Assembly (NCBI GenBank): GCA_020002185.1
Contig: CM034531.1
Location: 74,981,799-75,045,798 of the forward strand
Direction: 5' to 3'
DNA length: 64,000 bases
Source of the DNA: Paraescarpia echinospica
Taxonomy: Eukaryota; Annelida; Polychaeta; Sabellida; Siboglinidae
A program made the position numbers and the translations under genes. Below, one piece after another: positions 29,476 to 40,422 of the stretch (the first letter of the stretch is position 1; each line of letters begins with the position of its first letter). Under the pieces are notes generated by a model, which was given only the letters and a program-made list of their open reading frames with translations, did no database searches and was not told the DNA's origin.

Positions 29476-31880
29476 GCTGCCATCTTGCATCCTTCGTACA
29501 TGACCAGGCCACCGTGACCTGTGTTGTCTGAGCAGCGTGTACATAGTGGAGAGGCCAGCACGAGAAAGGACCTCGGTGTTGGTCACTTGGTTTCTCCAAG
29601 AGATCCCCAAGATTCGCCGCAGACATCGTAGATGGAAGGTGTTGAGCTTCTTCTCTTGTTTGTCGTATGTTATCCAGGTCTCACTGCCATACAGCAGTGA
29701 ACTGATGACGCAGGCGTTGTACACTGCGGTTTTTGTATTGACTGTGAGTTTCGAGTTCTCTCAGACACATGTGGTCAAACGTGCAAGAGTGGATGCAGCT
29801 TTCCCTAAGCGTCTGTTGATTTCCCTGTCCAGGGAGAGGCTACCGCTGATAGCAGACCCCAGGTAAGTGAACTGGTGAACAGCGTCCAATTCGTAGTTGT
29901 CATTGGTGATGATTAGAGGTGCCTCCACGTCCTGACCCAACACGGTTTTTTTTCTTCAGACTTATGGTTAGCCCGAAGTCTTTGCAAGCGTGGGAGAAGC
30001 GATCAATTAGGTTCTGGAGTTGCTGCTGAATGGGTGCGACAACTGCAGCATCGTCCGCAAACAGCATATCTCTAATGAGTACTTCTCGTACTTTAGTTTT
30101 GGCTCTGATGCGTGCTAGGTTGAATAGCCGACCATCCGATCTGGTGCGAAGGTATATGCCTTCCGTGTACGACCCGAATGCATGTCTCAGAAGCAAGGCA
30201 AATAAAATGCCAAAGATGGTCGGGGCCAGGACGCAGCCTTGCTTGACGCCACTGCGGATGTTAAAGGAGTCCGATGAATTGCCATCATACTGAATTGAAC
30301 CTTGTATGTTCTTATGAAACGATTCTATATGCTCTGTAGTTTTGGAGGACAGCCTATTTTTGAGACGATCTGGAAGAGTCCCTCTCTGCTGACCAGATCA
30401 AGTGCTTTGGTGAGGTCAATGAAGGCAACGTAGAGGGATTTGTTCTGTTCTCTGTTCTTCATTTGAAGCTTTCGAAGGGAGAAGATCATGTCTATCGTAG
30501 ATCTTTCGGCGCGGAATCCACTCTGCGACTCAGGGTGGACGCGTGCTGCGTTACAGCCAATTTGCTAACAACACTTAGAAGATAGTTGCCCTGTAGTTGT
30601 TACAGCCACTTCTGTTACCATTGTTTGTGTAGAGGATGACAATATTGGCACCTCTCATGTCCCGTGGAACAGCACCTTCCCTCCAACACCGGTAAAGAAC
30701 TTCACACAGGGAGTGCACTAGCACACTTTTGCAGCACTTGATCAGGTCCGGGGGAATCCCATCATTGCCTAGTGCCTTGCCGGAGACCAGGGTATTAACA
30801 GACTTACTTAGTTCTTCTAATCTTGGCTCTGCTTTGAGCTCTTCCATGGTCGGTAGACAATCGATGACATCAAGAGTTGACGGAATGACAGTGTTCTCTG
30901 TGGAGTAGGGCTCAGAATAGTGCTTCACCCATCTCTCCATCTGTCTGCCTCTGTCAGTGATTACTTCCCCGCTGGTGGACTTGAGGGGGTCCATCTTGCT
31001 CTGAGGGCGTCCAATGGCTGTTTTCATGCCGTCATACATCCCTCTGATGTTGCCTGTCTGAGCTGCAGTCTGAATGTCTTCGCTGAGTTGTAGCCAGTAC
31101 TCGTCGGCGCAGTGCCTGACAGTCTGCTGGAGTTTGCTTCTGGCGGCCCTGAGGATCTGAAGGGTCTTCTCAATTGGTGAACGCTTGTATTTTACCAGGG
31201 CGACACGCTTGGCTTCAATGACGGCAGTCATCTCACGTGACTTGGCTTCGAACCAGTCTTTCGTCTTCAAGATCGTCCTCCCAAAGGTAGCGAAAACGGT
31301 GCTGTGAATAGTGTTCCGCAGATGTTCCCATTTCTCCGTGGCAGAGTCTCCGGACTATGAGGCACTCAGAGCATCCTCAACATTCTTGGCAAACTCTCAA
31401 CTAGCTCAGGCTATGACATATTGCTGACATTGATACGCGGTTTCCTTCCTTGTTTTGAGCGATGACGTTTCTTTATTTGCAATCTGATCTTGCAGCATAC
31501 CAGGGAGTGAACAGGGTCGCAATCTGCACTGTGATACGAGCGTGTGAGTAGCACGAACTTAAGGGATGAGCGTCTGACAATGATCATATCCAACTGGTGC
31601 CAATGTTTTGAACGAGGATGTCTCCACGAGACCCTGAGCTGAGGCTTGGTCTGGAAGTAGGAGATGGTTATGCAAAGGTCATGATAGGCGCAGAACTCAA
31701 GGAGTCGTTGCCCATTTTCGTTCATCTTTCCAATTCCGAAATGACCCAGGCAAGAGGGCCATGAGTCATGGTCAGCGCCATGTCCGGGGATGATTATAAT
31801 GATTACTGCTAGGTTGTCATAGAACTCGTCTTTAGCCTCAGGTGCGGAGCACAGTGTGGACGCAGCTGAACGCTATTTGA
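29476..31880 (-). mobile_element. LINE fragment with GVKQGC-type reverse transcriptase
   Basis: Minus strand, in order: endonuclease end with HGADHDSWPSCLGHFGIGKM, NENGQRLLEFC, SKHWHQLDMIIVRR and HSADCDPVHSLV (31860-31411); a linker (31270-30700) with YWLQLSEDIQTAAQTGN; RT with GKALGNDGIPPDLIK, SGVKQGCVLAPTIFGI (30260) and LFADDAAVV; then FTYLGSAISG, LLYGSETWITY, NTFHLRCLRRILGISW and HRSRWPGHVRRMQDG. At 29475 it passes abruptly into the other LINE. Several frameshifts and small losses break it (near 31380, 30570-30300, 29940, 29760). The endonuclease is of the type often annotated craniofacial development protein 2-like. The clade (RTE-like or relative) is not certain. Confidence 0.8.
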
Positions 31881-32972
31881 TGAGCCACAGCCCCCCCCCC
31901 CAATATTCGCCTCGTTCCGACGCCTGTGTGTTCTTTTGATAAACAACTGAACGGCGCTGATTTGGTTGTCAGCAAACAAGTTTAATGAATGTTATCACAA
32001 TGCATTGTCTGATGCATCCATATTAACTGCTTGACGGCATGGGTCGCCAAGCAGTTCCAGAGACAAAACAAATTGGGTCGCAGACTAAATAGGTTAAGAA
32101 CCGGTGAGGTTTATATAATATAGACTGCTATGATTTACAAACACGAATTATGGTGCGTAGAGTTTGTTAATTTGAATTTGCATAACTAAACCACCTGCTT
32201 TAAATATAAACTAATGTCAGTGTTTTAAATGCAAACTAATATCAATGTAGTAATTCAGAATTAGAGCAAATTAGCCTTTGAGACGGCAAAGAAAGTCTCA
32301 ACAACACAGAATTATGTAAATAATCTTACTGCGCATTTATGCAAAGATTCTAGTTTTTAGGATCATTTGAATTTATTTTGGATACAGAATTAAGTAAGTT
32401 AATAATAGATTGTTTGGTTATTTCATTAAATCTGCACAGAAAAGTTGCACAAACCTAGGCCCTACCAACGTAGGTTTTGTTTTGTTTTTCGCAAAATTAA
32501 TTCGAAATGAGAATAGCGAAATCATCGAATATAGGAGTAGCCTTTAACTAAAGAAAAACATCACATAAACATAAGTTTAGGTTATCAAAACTGGTTGCAA
32601 TCGCTGCCGCTTTGTGACACTATCTCATGACAAATTTCAGAACAGTGACATTGTTTCATAGAACTAAGAATTACTCTGTTTATATGACCCTGATGTTGTG
32701 TTTAAAAAGTTGCTGTAATTACCAGAAAATTGTAACGGGTAATGTTTTACAGATTTGTTTTACGCAATGGATATGCCTCGTGATGTTTCGTTTTGTTGTC
32801 GTTGATAACATACTATTAAATGTTGGTGTGCGTGGATCAATATCCGCGTGTGATTATTTGCGTTAGTGTAGATGCATTTGAGAATTTGAGTTGGTTTAAA
32901 TTATTGAATTTAAATATTCATCTGAAAATTATGATGTTGTCAACGTTCGTTCAAGCAAATAAAAGTTAAACT
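31881..32972. other. No gene recognised; possible hAT end remnant
   Basis: GGGTCGCAGACTAAATAGG followed by TTAAGAACCGGTG (about 32075-32107) resembles the right end of hAT elements (gggtcgc...aaggttgagaaccactg). No matching left end was found. The rest is AT-rich and probably includes the 5' UTR of the LINE that starts coding at 32973. A C run lies at 31892-31901. Confidence 0.35.
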
Positions 32973-34055
32973 ATGAATACGCAAACTTGCAATGACCTTA
33001 AATTGAACGGTTTTAAAAGCGTTACAGTAATATGGCATAAAGCTACGATATTTGTTCGATGTAAATCTGATATTGTCGCTGTATCTGAAACATGGGCAGA
33101 ACTGGATGTTATAGATGATTTGAATCTAATTGGCTACAGTGCTTATCATGTAACTAGAGAATCCCGCAAGGGTGGTGGTGTAGCATTATATATTCGAAAT
33201 GAATTGTCGTGCAGATTACTTGAAACAAAATCCATGGAAGTCGAACATACTTTTGAATGTGTTACAGTAGAACTTGCCATAAAGAATCACGCTAATGTTA
33301 TTATCAATTGTATGTACAGAACACCTGGTTCAAATTTAGATATATTTTGTGAAAAAATAGAACACATGTTTAATGATGTAAAAGCACACAAAACGATATT
33401 TCTGTGTGGCGACCTAAATATTGATTTGTTAAAACATGAACAACACAGCAGTACTAACTTTCTTGATTTGATGTATAGTCTAGGTCTTTACCCTCTAATT
33501 GATAAGCCAACCAGAGTCACTGACATTTCAGCTACTCTGATAGACAACATATTCACAAATGAATTGCAACACAGTCTCACCTGTGGTATTCTGTATAATG
33601 ATATCAGTGACCATCTGCCAATATTTGCAGTATGCGAGTATCACATATGTAGAAATACTAAAATGAATACTCAGTATACCAGAGTAATAAATAAAGACAC
33701 CTTAACTTCACTCTCACATGAACTAAGTCTACAATCATGGGATGATATTTTGAACTTACATGATGTAAATCAGGCGTATGATCTATTTTTAAACAAATTT
33801 ATAGGCTTGTTTAGCAAGCATTGCCCTATAAAAATAATTTCAAGAAAAAGTGACTTTTATAAGAAACCTTGGTTCACTAAAGGTTTGAAATGTTCTTGTG
33901 CCAAAAAGAAGATGCTTTACAAAGCATTTGTTATATCCCGCTCACATGAAGCTGAACTAAAGTACAAACATTATAAAAATAAATTAACATCTATATTAAG
34001 GTTTGCTGAAAAACATATTACAGCACAATGTTGGAGAAACAAAAAAATGATATAA
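32973..34055 (+). pseudogene. AP-type endonuclease half of the 33-36 kb LINE ORF2
   Basis: The apurinic-type endonuclease blocks are visible: VAVSETWAELDVID (with the metal-binding Glu), RKGGGVALYIRNE, INCMYRTPGS, FLCGDLNIDLL, ATLIDNIFTN and ISDHLPIFAV (SDH catalytic block). A linker with KPWFTKGLK and LYKAFVISR follows. The usual N-terminal N-x-R segment is not clear (the start reads MNTQTCNDLKLNGF), so the beginning may be altered. The frame ends after AEKHITAQCWRNKKMI. The continuation is in the next frame, from about 34010, and reads YYSTMLEKQKND. A one-base indel near GAAAAACATATT explains this. Confidence 0.85.
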
Positions 34056-35791
34056 AAGGCGTCTGGAAAATTATAAATAGAGTAATCAACAAACAATCCA
34101 GTACTCCAACATATCCTGCCTATTTTATGAACAATGACAAAGAGATACATGAAAAGAAGGAAATTGCAAATGGATTTAATAATTTTTTTACAAATGTTGG
34201 ACCCAATCTTGCAAAACAAATTAATCTTCCTAAAAATGATGTAGATATATTTGATTATTTGGGAAAAGAAATTGATAAAAGTATGTTTCTAAGTCCTGTT
34301 GATGATCAAGATATCATCAGAACTGTTCAAAATGTTAAGGGTAAAATGTCAACAGATTGTAATGATTTAAACATGAGCATGATTAAGATCATTATTGCTC
34401 ACATTGTAAAACCGTTGAAGCACATATGCAATGTTTCCTTTATCACTGGAATATTTCCTAATCAAATGAAAACAGCTAAAGTCATTCCAATATTTAATTC
34501 TGGTGATAAGGGTGTATTTACAAATTACAGACCTATTTCTTTGTTGCCCCAGTTCTCAAAAATACTGGAGAAATTATACTGTGAGAGGTTAAATAGTTTT
34601 CTAGATAAGTATAATATACTCAGTTCTAGTCAATATGGATTTAGATCAAGCATGTCAACATCTCATGCCTTAATAGAATTGGTCGAAGAAATTACTAATT
34701 CTCTTGATAATAATAAATATGCCATTGGCATATTTGTTGACCTTAAGAAAGCATTTGATACGGTTAACCATGATATATTGGCCAAAAAATTAAATTTCTA
34801 TGGTATTCGTGGTTTTGCACATCAGTGGATTATGAGTTACTTGAAAAACAGAAGTCAGTTTGTTCACTATGATAATTGTGATTCAGAAATACTCAAAATA
34901 TCTTGTGGTGTCCCACAAGGATCTGTTTTAGGACCAAAGTTGTTTATTTTGTACATAAATGATATTTGTAATGTTTCAAGCATCTTTAAGTTCATCTTAT
35001 TTGCTGATGATACTAACATGTTCTACAGTAATAGTGATATAGGTGAACTTGTCAGGTTGACAAATATTGAATTGGAAAAGTTACATGTATGGTTTGCAGT
35101 AAACAGGCTCTCTCTCAATATATCAAAAACAAATTATATGTTATTTGGCAAACGTATTATAAAGACACCTGTCTCTATACATATAAGTAAGGAAGAAATA
35201 AATAAGGTTGAATTCACCAAATTTTTAGGAGTTTTGATAGATAATAAATTAACATGGAAAAAACACATTTCTGTGATAAAATCTAAACTCTCAAAGAGTT
35301 GTGCCATAATGTATAGAGCCAGCTTTCTCATTGACAAACGGAGAATGCTTACTTTATACCATTCCCTTTTTCTCCCATACATTATGTATTGCATTGAAGT
35401 ATGGGGCAATACGTATGCTACTACCTTAAATTGTTTAGTAGTGTTACAAAAGAGAGTGGTGCGCTTAATTTGTAGAGCTAAGAGGTTGGATCACACTTCT
35501 TCTCTATTCTCTGAATTACATATCTTGAAAGTGTCAGATATTGTTGATTTACGAACTGCACTTATTATGTACAAGGCAAATAGCAATTTGCTACCAGTGA
35601 ACATACAAAAGTTGTTTACTTTGTACAGTCCTGTATATGCAACTAGACAAAGCCCAACTTTTAAACAACACTTTGCTCACACCAATTTAAAGAGAATGTG
35701 TCTTTCGTTTAAAGGTGTAACACTATGGAATTCTATAGACAATTCTTTAATATGTTCTAAAAACGTCTATTGCTTCAAAAAAATACACTGA
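34028..35791 (+). pseudogene. Reverse transcriptase half of the 33-36 kb LINE ORF2
   Basis: 587 residues are open. [40 protein letters not shown], motif [35 protein letters not shown], motif C LFADDTNMF, and later FLGVLIDNKLTWKKH and YCIEVWGNTYA are all present. Catalytic Asp residues of motifs A and C are intact. The ATG at 34028 is internal; the true protein started in the endonuclease part and is cut by the single frameshift. If that shift is a sequencing error, this is a potentially active ORF2. Confidence 0.88.
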
Positions 35792-36155
35792 TAATATTTT
35801 GCTTACTTACTAAAAATGTATTGTCTATATTGGACTTCACAAATTGTTATTCTTTAGCACAAGTGGTATTGGTGATATATATTTCATTCTTTTAAAAATT
35901 GTATGTTGTAATCACGCATGTTGCATATTGTAAAATATTCTTGACAGTAATTATATCAATTGTAAATTGGGCAAGTGTTATAAGTGACACACTTCTTCTT
36001 GCCCTTTTCAACTTCAAAACTGTGACTTACAATTGTATACATGGCATTTTTTGTATTGTATATTGCGCATGTATTGTGTTATTTTTTAAATATTGTGCAT
36101 GTATTATTATGTTGTTGTTGTTGAATAAACTTTCATTCATTCATTCATTCATAAA

Positions 36156-37460
36156 TAAAAATCCGTAGCATTATCAGCGTGAGTTGCTCGGCTATTTCCG
36201 GGAATGTTGCGACAGAACTGAAGAGATGTAACTTGTAACGTCAGCGCCTGCATACCAAAATGAACAAGGCTTCTATGATACAAATTGATCGTTCAACAGA
36301 GGTGTGTACGTATCACACATAGTCCTAAATATTCCGTTTATCATTATTTTGTGTGAAATTAACTGTGTTCCAGATTGTATAGCTGTGCACAGCATTTGCT
36401 GCCCCGCCTATGCATGGCGTAATCAAAAACGCTTACCGGACTTAGTTTTTTCTCTCAAAAATGCAACCGGCTTATTAAATATAATAAATAAACGATATTT
36501 GAGGAAGAAACATCGTACTTTATCTTCTTTGTTTTTCTATGTAATGCAAGATATTATTTATAGTATAGACACAATACGTCGTACTTCGCAGTCAGTTTTG
36601 TCCTGAGTGATAAGAGATCATCCATATAGTAAGTCAAGGTTAATGTGAGTGGGGTGTCCGGGCCAGCGTGACGAAGCGTTACAGGGGGTGGGGTGGTGGA
36701 CAAAAACGTATTAGCCCGTTCTGTCAATGTCAGACTGACCGCAATGATTGATATGTCAGTTGCGATCAGAAGTGTGCACTGCGCTGGCGCCGCCTAAACA
36801 AGGCGATCACAGCGCTTACTCCGTGATCAGAACAAGGATTCTGACAGCAGCTAATGAAGCGTCCGTAAGTGGTTTTCTATTTACCTGTATACAATTTTAC
36901 TTAAAGAAACACGAATTGTAGTCTCTCTTGTAAAAGAAACAGTCAACATTAGATGAACGACATTGCTAAAATGTTGAAACTGCAGTAGGACTAGGTGGAC
37001 TCGAACCCCGATCGACGGCCTGGCGCGACTACCCGCGCAGCTGCCGCACCAGCCCCTCCCCTAGCAATCATTACACGTAGCAAATGTATGTGAATTGCGA
37101 ATCAACACATTTCGCGACGAGTTAAATATATTTATGTGTCCATCCCAAATAGGGGTGTCTTTCCTAAAACGAACGTACTTGGGGTGTACATGCTAACAAT
37201 ACGAAGCATAATTAGGAAGTGGGAGTCTATAAAAGATCAACTACTACAGTCTATAACTAGAATGTTACGTCATCACGAGGGTGACGTCACCTATAGTTGT
37301 GCTCAGCAACGCGCCTCAGAATATCTTTACGCCCGTGTAAAGTAGATAGATCGATTTACACAGCTATTGCTGATAAACGTCTACTATTTAAAATGTATGC
37401 GATATATCCATCAGTACACGTGAAATGTAATATTTTCATTTTGAAAGAAATTATATGCAC
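36156..37460. other. No gene recognised; includes a tRNA-like SINE piece
   Basis: G-rich sequence (GTGTCCGGGCCAGCG, CAGGGGGTGGGGTGG) at 36648-36702 may be a transposon edge. A B-box-containing segment is listed separately. No coding. Confidence 0.35.
36985..37055 (-). mobile_element. tRNA-derived SINE head (A- and B-box-like)
   Basis: On the minus strand GGGCTGGTGCGGCAGCTGCG (A-box-like TGGTGCGGCAG) is followed about 40 bp on by GGGGTTCGAGTCCACC, a B box. The arm pairings of a real tRNA are not all present, so a SINE remnant is more likely than a tRNA gene. A second B box of the same form lies at 55606-55625. Confidence 0.45.
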
Positions 37461-37468
37461 GGGCTACA

Positions 37469-37859
37469 CAGCGCCGGATTTGAGACTGTCCTAGACGGCT
37501 AGAGGCCCTGTCCCGTGGACAGTATTGACCAGGTATTGTATCCTAACAGTGCTCACTCCTCATTACCGTCTACAATAGAGACTGCACTGCAATATATGAA
37601 ATTTTTTCATTTAGAACACAAATCGGCATCATCTAACAATTTCATTTCAAATTACCTAACGTAGTGATCAATTAGTTTGTTAGTGGTCACGCTACCACGT
37701 AGTGGCACAACAGGTTATTAATGTCCTAAATTGAGTTGACCCAAAATCAAGGGGGGTTGTGACCAAATAATCTTTTATAGAAGCTCTCTTAAAATGTAGT
37801 GTAAGCCCCTGGGCAAATGCCCTGTCTGTCCTGTCTGCCCTACCCTAAATCCGGCGCTG
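37469..37859. mobile_element. hAT-type MITE, 391 bp
   Basis: The left end CAGCGCCGGATTTGAG and the inverted right end CAGCGCCGGATTTAGGG are hAT-style terminal repeats. The 8-bp flanks GGGCTACA (37461-37468) and AGCTTACA (37860-37867) match at six of eight positions, as an aged target duplication would. No coding inside. Confidence 0.75.
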
Positions 37860-37867
37860 AGCTTACA

Positions 37868-38271
37868 CATCTACAGGACATTATGCTGAGGATGCTGTTA
37901 GCATGTCCACCAGGTGGCGTGACTGTTTGAACTGCGTCTCGCGTTCTGCTCCTTCCGCTAATTTCGCTATACAGCCGACTCTCGCCCAGCTTGACTGTTG
38001 TCGCAGATGGCATCACTGGTCGATGTGCGCGCGTATGTGCGTGCGTGCGTGCGTGCGTGCGTGTTTTGCATGTTTTCCATGTTTATTTATCCTCGCGATA
38101 TTATGATCGATAGGTGGCGCCACATAACAGCATGCTGGCAGCGGAGAAAAGCTGTTTTTTGCGATCATCGGTGCACGTTATTGCAATAGGTGGCAGCACT
38201 AGCTGCCGCGTCCCGGAAGTGCGTTCCTTTTCTGCCGGCCCCGACAAGTTACGAAGAGCGGTTGACAGGTG
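37868..38271. other. No gene recognised
   Basis: Contains a (GTGC)n stretch (38036-38062) and sequence that may be the 5' part of the following ISL2EU-like transposon. Its terminus was not located. Confidence 0.35.
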
Positions 38272-38480
38272 TTATGCCTTCTAGATGTTGTGTACCATTT
38301 TCTAAAAACCGAGGGGCATCAATTTCCAAAGAACGACCCAGCACTGCTAAATGCGTGGACAACTGCGATCATACAGCAGATGAGCGCTAGGAACAAGGCA
38401 CCATGGATTGATGGAAGCTGGCACCGCGCCGTGTGTTATGCAGGGAACACTTCGCCGCGGATGCCTTCGTGAGACAAAGT
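38272..38480 (+). pseudogene. THAP zinc-finger domain, two frameshifts
   Basis: MPSRCCVPFSKNRG opens the domain (first Cys pair region). The next frame carries GHQFPKNDPALLNAWTTAII and APWIDGSWHRA. A third gives VCREHFAADAF with the C-x-x-H pair. THAP domains bind DNA through C2CH zinc and carry the conserved Pro and Trp (FPKN, AW) seen here. The usual second Cys after VPxC is Ser or lost (VPFSKN). Confidence 0.75.
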
Positions 38481-38503
38481 GCTATGGTTTGTCAGCTGTC
38501 AAA

Positions 38504-38811
38504 TTACAATGTCAGTGGTCAACGTAAATTACAATGTCAGTGGTCAACGTCAATTACAATGTCAGTGGTCAACGTCAATTACAATGTCAGTGGTCACCGT
38601 AAATTACAATGTCAGTGGTCAACGTAAATTACAATGTAAGTGGTCAACGTAAATTACAATGTCAGTGGTCAACGTAAATTACAATGTCAGTGGTCAACGT
38701 AAATTACAATGTCAGTGGTCAACGTAAATTACAATGTCAGTGGTCAACGTAAATTACAATGTCAGTGGTCAACGTAAATTACAATGTCAGTGGTCAACGT
38801 AAATTACTATG
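38504..38811 (+). repeat. 25-bp minisatellite, about 12 copies
   Basis: The unit contains AATTACAATGTCAGTGGTCA followed by ACGTA. Copies are almost identical, with occasional C for A at the last position and GTAAG for GTCAG. They abut with no unique spacer, so this is not a CRISPR array. It sits between the THAP and DDE parts of the transposon. Confidence 0.95.
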
Positions 38812-39087
38812 CATGTGTAACTTGTGTTGCAGCTAAACACGTATTTTAGAACCGCTTCTAACCCTATCTTTAGATAATTATGATTAGATTTAGTTATATT
38901 TTTATAATAAAAAACTGAAGTAGGTTAACTTGTGCTGCAGAATAACCCTTATAATAAGTCATAGCGGGTATAATTAGGTCCTGTAATATATGAATGTGTC
39001 ATTATTTGTTAAAAGCTTTGTATTTCAATGATTTGAAATATTGACACATTTTAACCTGTCACGGGGCAGCCCAATGAATCAGTTGTT

Positions 39088-40000
39088 ATGGAGGACGGTT
39101 TGTCACTGGCAGCAGAGAAAGTCGTCTTCACAGAAGAAACTGACATTGTGGTAGACATAGCAGCTGAGCCACCAGCAGCAGTGGTCTTCGCCAGTATGCA
39201 GACACAGATACCTTGCCGGCAAGAATTTTCTGCCAGAAAATTCATGTATGATAACGACGCCATACATTTCTATACTGGTGTCGAGACAGATGACACTTTC
39301 ATTTTTGTTTTACAAACTATAGAGGCAGCTGCCCATCACTTGACCTATATGTACCAAGTCAATAATCCATCTGTAGAAGACCAGTTTTTTGACACTTATG
39401 AAACTTCGCCCTAGACAAGCCAAACTTTGAGCTCCGAGTCATATGTGTCAAACATATTTCTGACATGGGTAAATTTAATTGACCGCCAGTGGAAAGAAAT
39501 TGATGTGTTGCCGTCAACTGATCTTCTTAAGTACCATGGTACTTCTGATTTCAAAAGCAAATGTCCGACAACCAGGGTGATAACTGATGGCACCAAGTAT
39601 CCGACACAGAAATTTAAAAATAAAAAAAATTCAACATGAAACATTCTCTTCATACAAGAACAGAAACACTGTAAAAGTTCTTGTTGGATCTGCTCCTGGC
39701 GGTTTAGTGATGCGTTTGTCCCCAGCTCATGGGGGAGCAGCCAGTGACCGTCAGATTGTGGAGAGGGGCTCTCTTTTTGTGAAATGTGACCCTGGTGATT
39801 CAGTTATGGCCAACAAAGGATTCAATGTTCAAGACATTTTCGTCCCATATGATTTTGCCATTAACATCCCCATATTTTTAAAGAAAATAAACAGAAAGTC
39901 TGGTGAAACTATAATGAAAGACAGACAAATTGCCTGCAAAAGAGTACACATCGAGAGGGTAATTGACCTAAGACGTACAAAGTTCTTAAACAGCCGATGA
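39088..40000 (+). pseudogene. DDE_Tnp_4-type transposase of ISL2EU type, catalytically altered
   Basis: An N-terminal linker is followed by FLTWVNLIDRQWKEIDVLPS, VITDGTKYPTQ, SYKNRNTVKVLVGSAPGG, AHGGAASDRQIVERG, DPGDSVMANKGFNVQDIF and RQIACKRVHIERVIDLRRTK. The family normally has DGTE, ADKGF and HVER. Here DGTE is DGTK (Asp codon 39586), ADKGF is ANKGF (Asn codon 39812), and the Glu of HIER is kept (39953). Since the Asp of ADKGF is, as I understand the fold, the second catalytic residue, the copy should be dead. A stop at 39412 and frameshifts near 39415-39460 and 39615 break the frame. Confidence 0.82.
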
Positions 40001-40422
40001 GTGCGACTGAGACAAAGTTGTCATCAAGAATCAATAACATTTGCTTCATGCTGTGCAGTTTAAGAAGAATATTGTACCTAATAATGCACGATAAGCGATG
40101 GATGCATCAAATGTACGAATCACATACGATACTGCCTGCGACATTATGCAGTGTACGATAACTTTTGCCATTATCGTTGTGCTTACTCATAGTAGGTGCC
40201 ACTAACCATAATAGCATTCTTTCTATTATAACACTGAATTTCATCATTCAATTCAGTATGTTTATTTCAGACGGCACCTACAAGTGGAAGGTTGTCAAAT
40301 TGATGTAAACACTGTTCTTTGTTGAGTTACACACACAATTAGAATTAATAAAAGAGCAGGCTGTCTTCAGTCGTGTTTACACATTTCAAAATGTATAGTC
40401 AGAATAATCTCTCTAGCAAAAC
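40001..40422. other. Spacer between the convergent transposase and nuclease genes
   Basis: AT-rich intergenic sequence within the transposon. It would hold both 3' ends. No other feature seen. Confidence 0.5.

Larger units (their letters stand above)
32973..36155 (+). mobile_element. Nearly complete non-LTR retrotransposon (Jockey/CR1-type)
   Basis: Endonuclease and reverse transcriptase are both present in order, followed by a 3' UTR of about 360 bp and a (CATT)n tail at 36133-36152. Only one frameshift separates the two domains. It is the best preserved autonomous-type LINE in the window. A separate ORF1 is not seen upstream. Confidence 0.85.

Noticed and set aside
36985..37055. Functional tRNA gene
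   Set aside because: A B box is present, but the acceptor stem and anticodon arm do not pair convincingly. A SINE remnant is more likely.
38504..38811. Regularly repeated 25-bp units as a possible CRISPR array
   Set aside because: Units abut with no unique spacers and the context is an animal transposon. It is a minisatellite.
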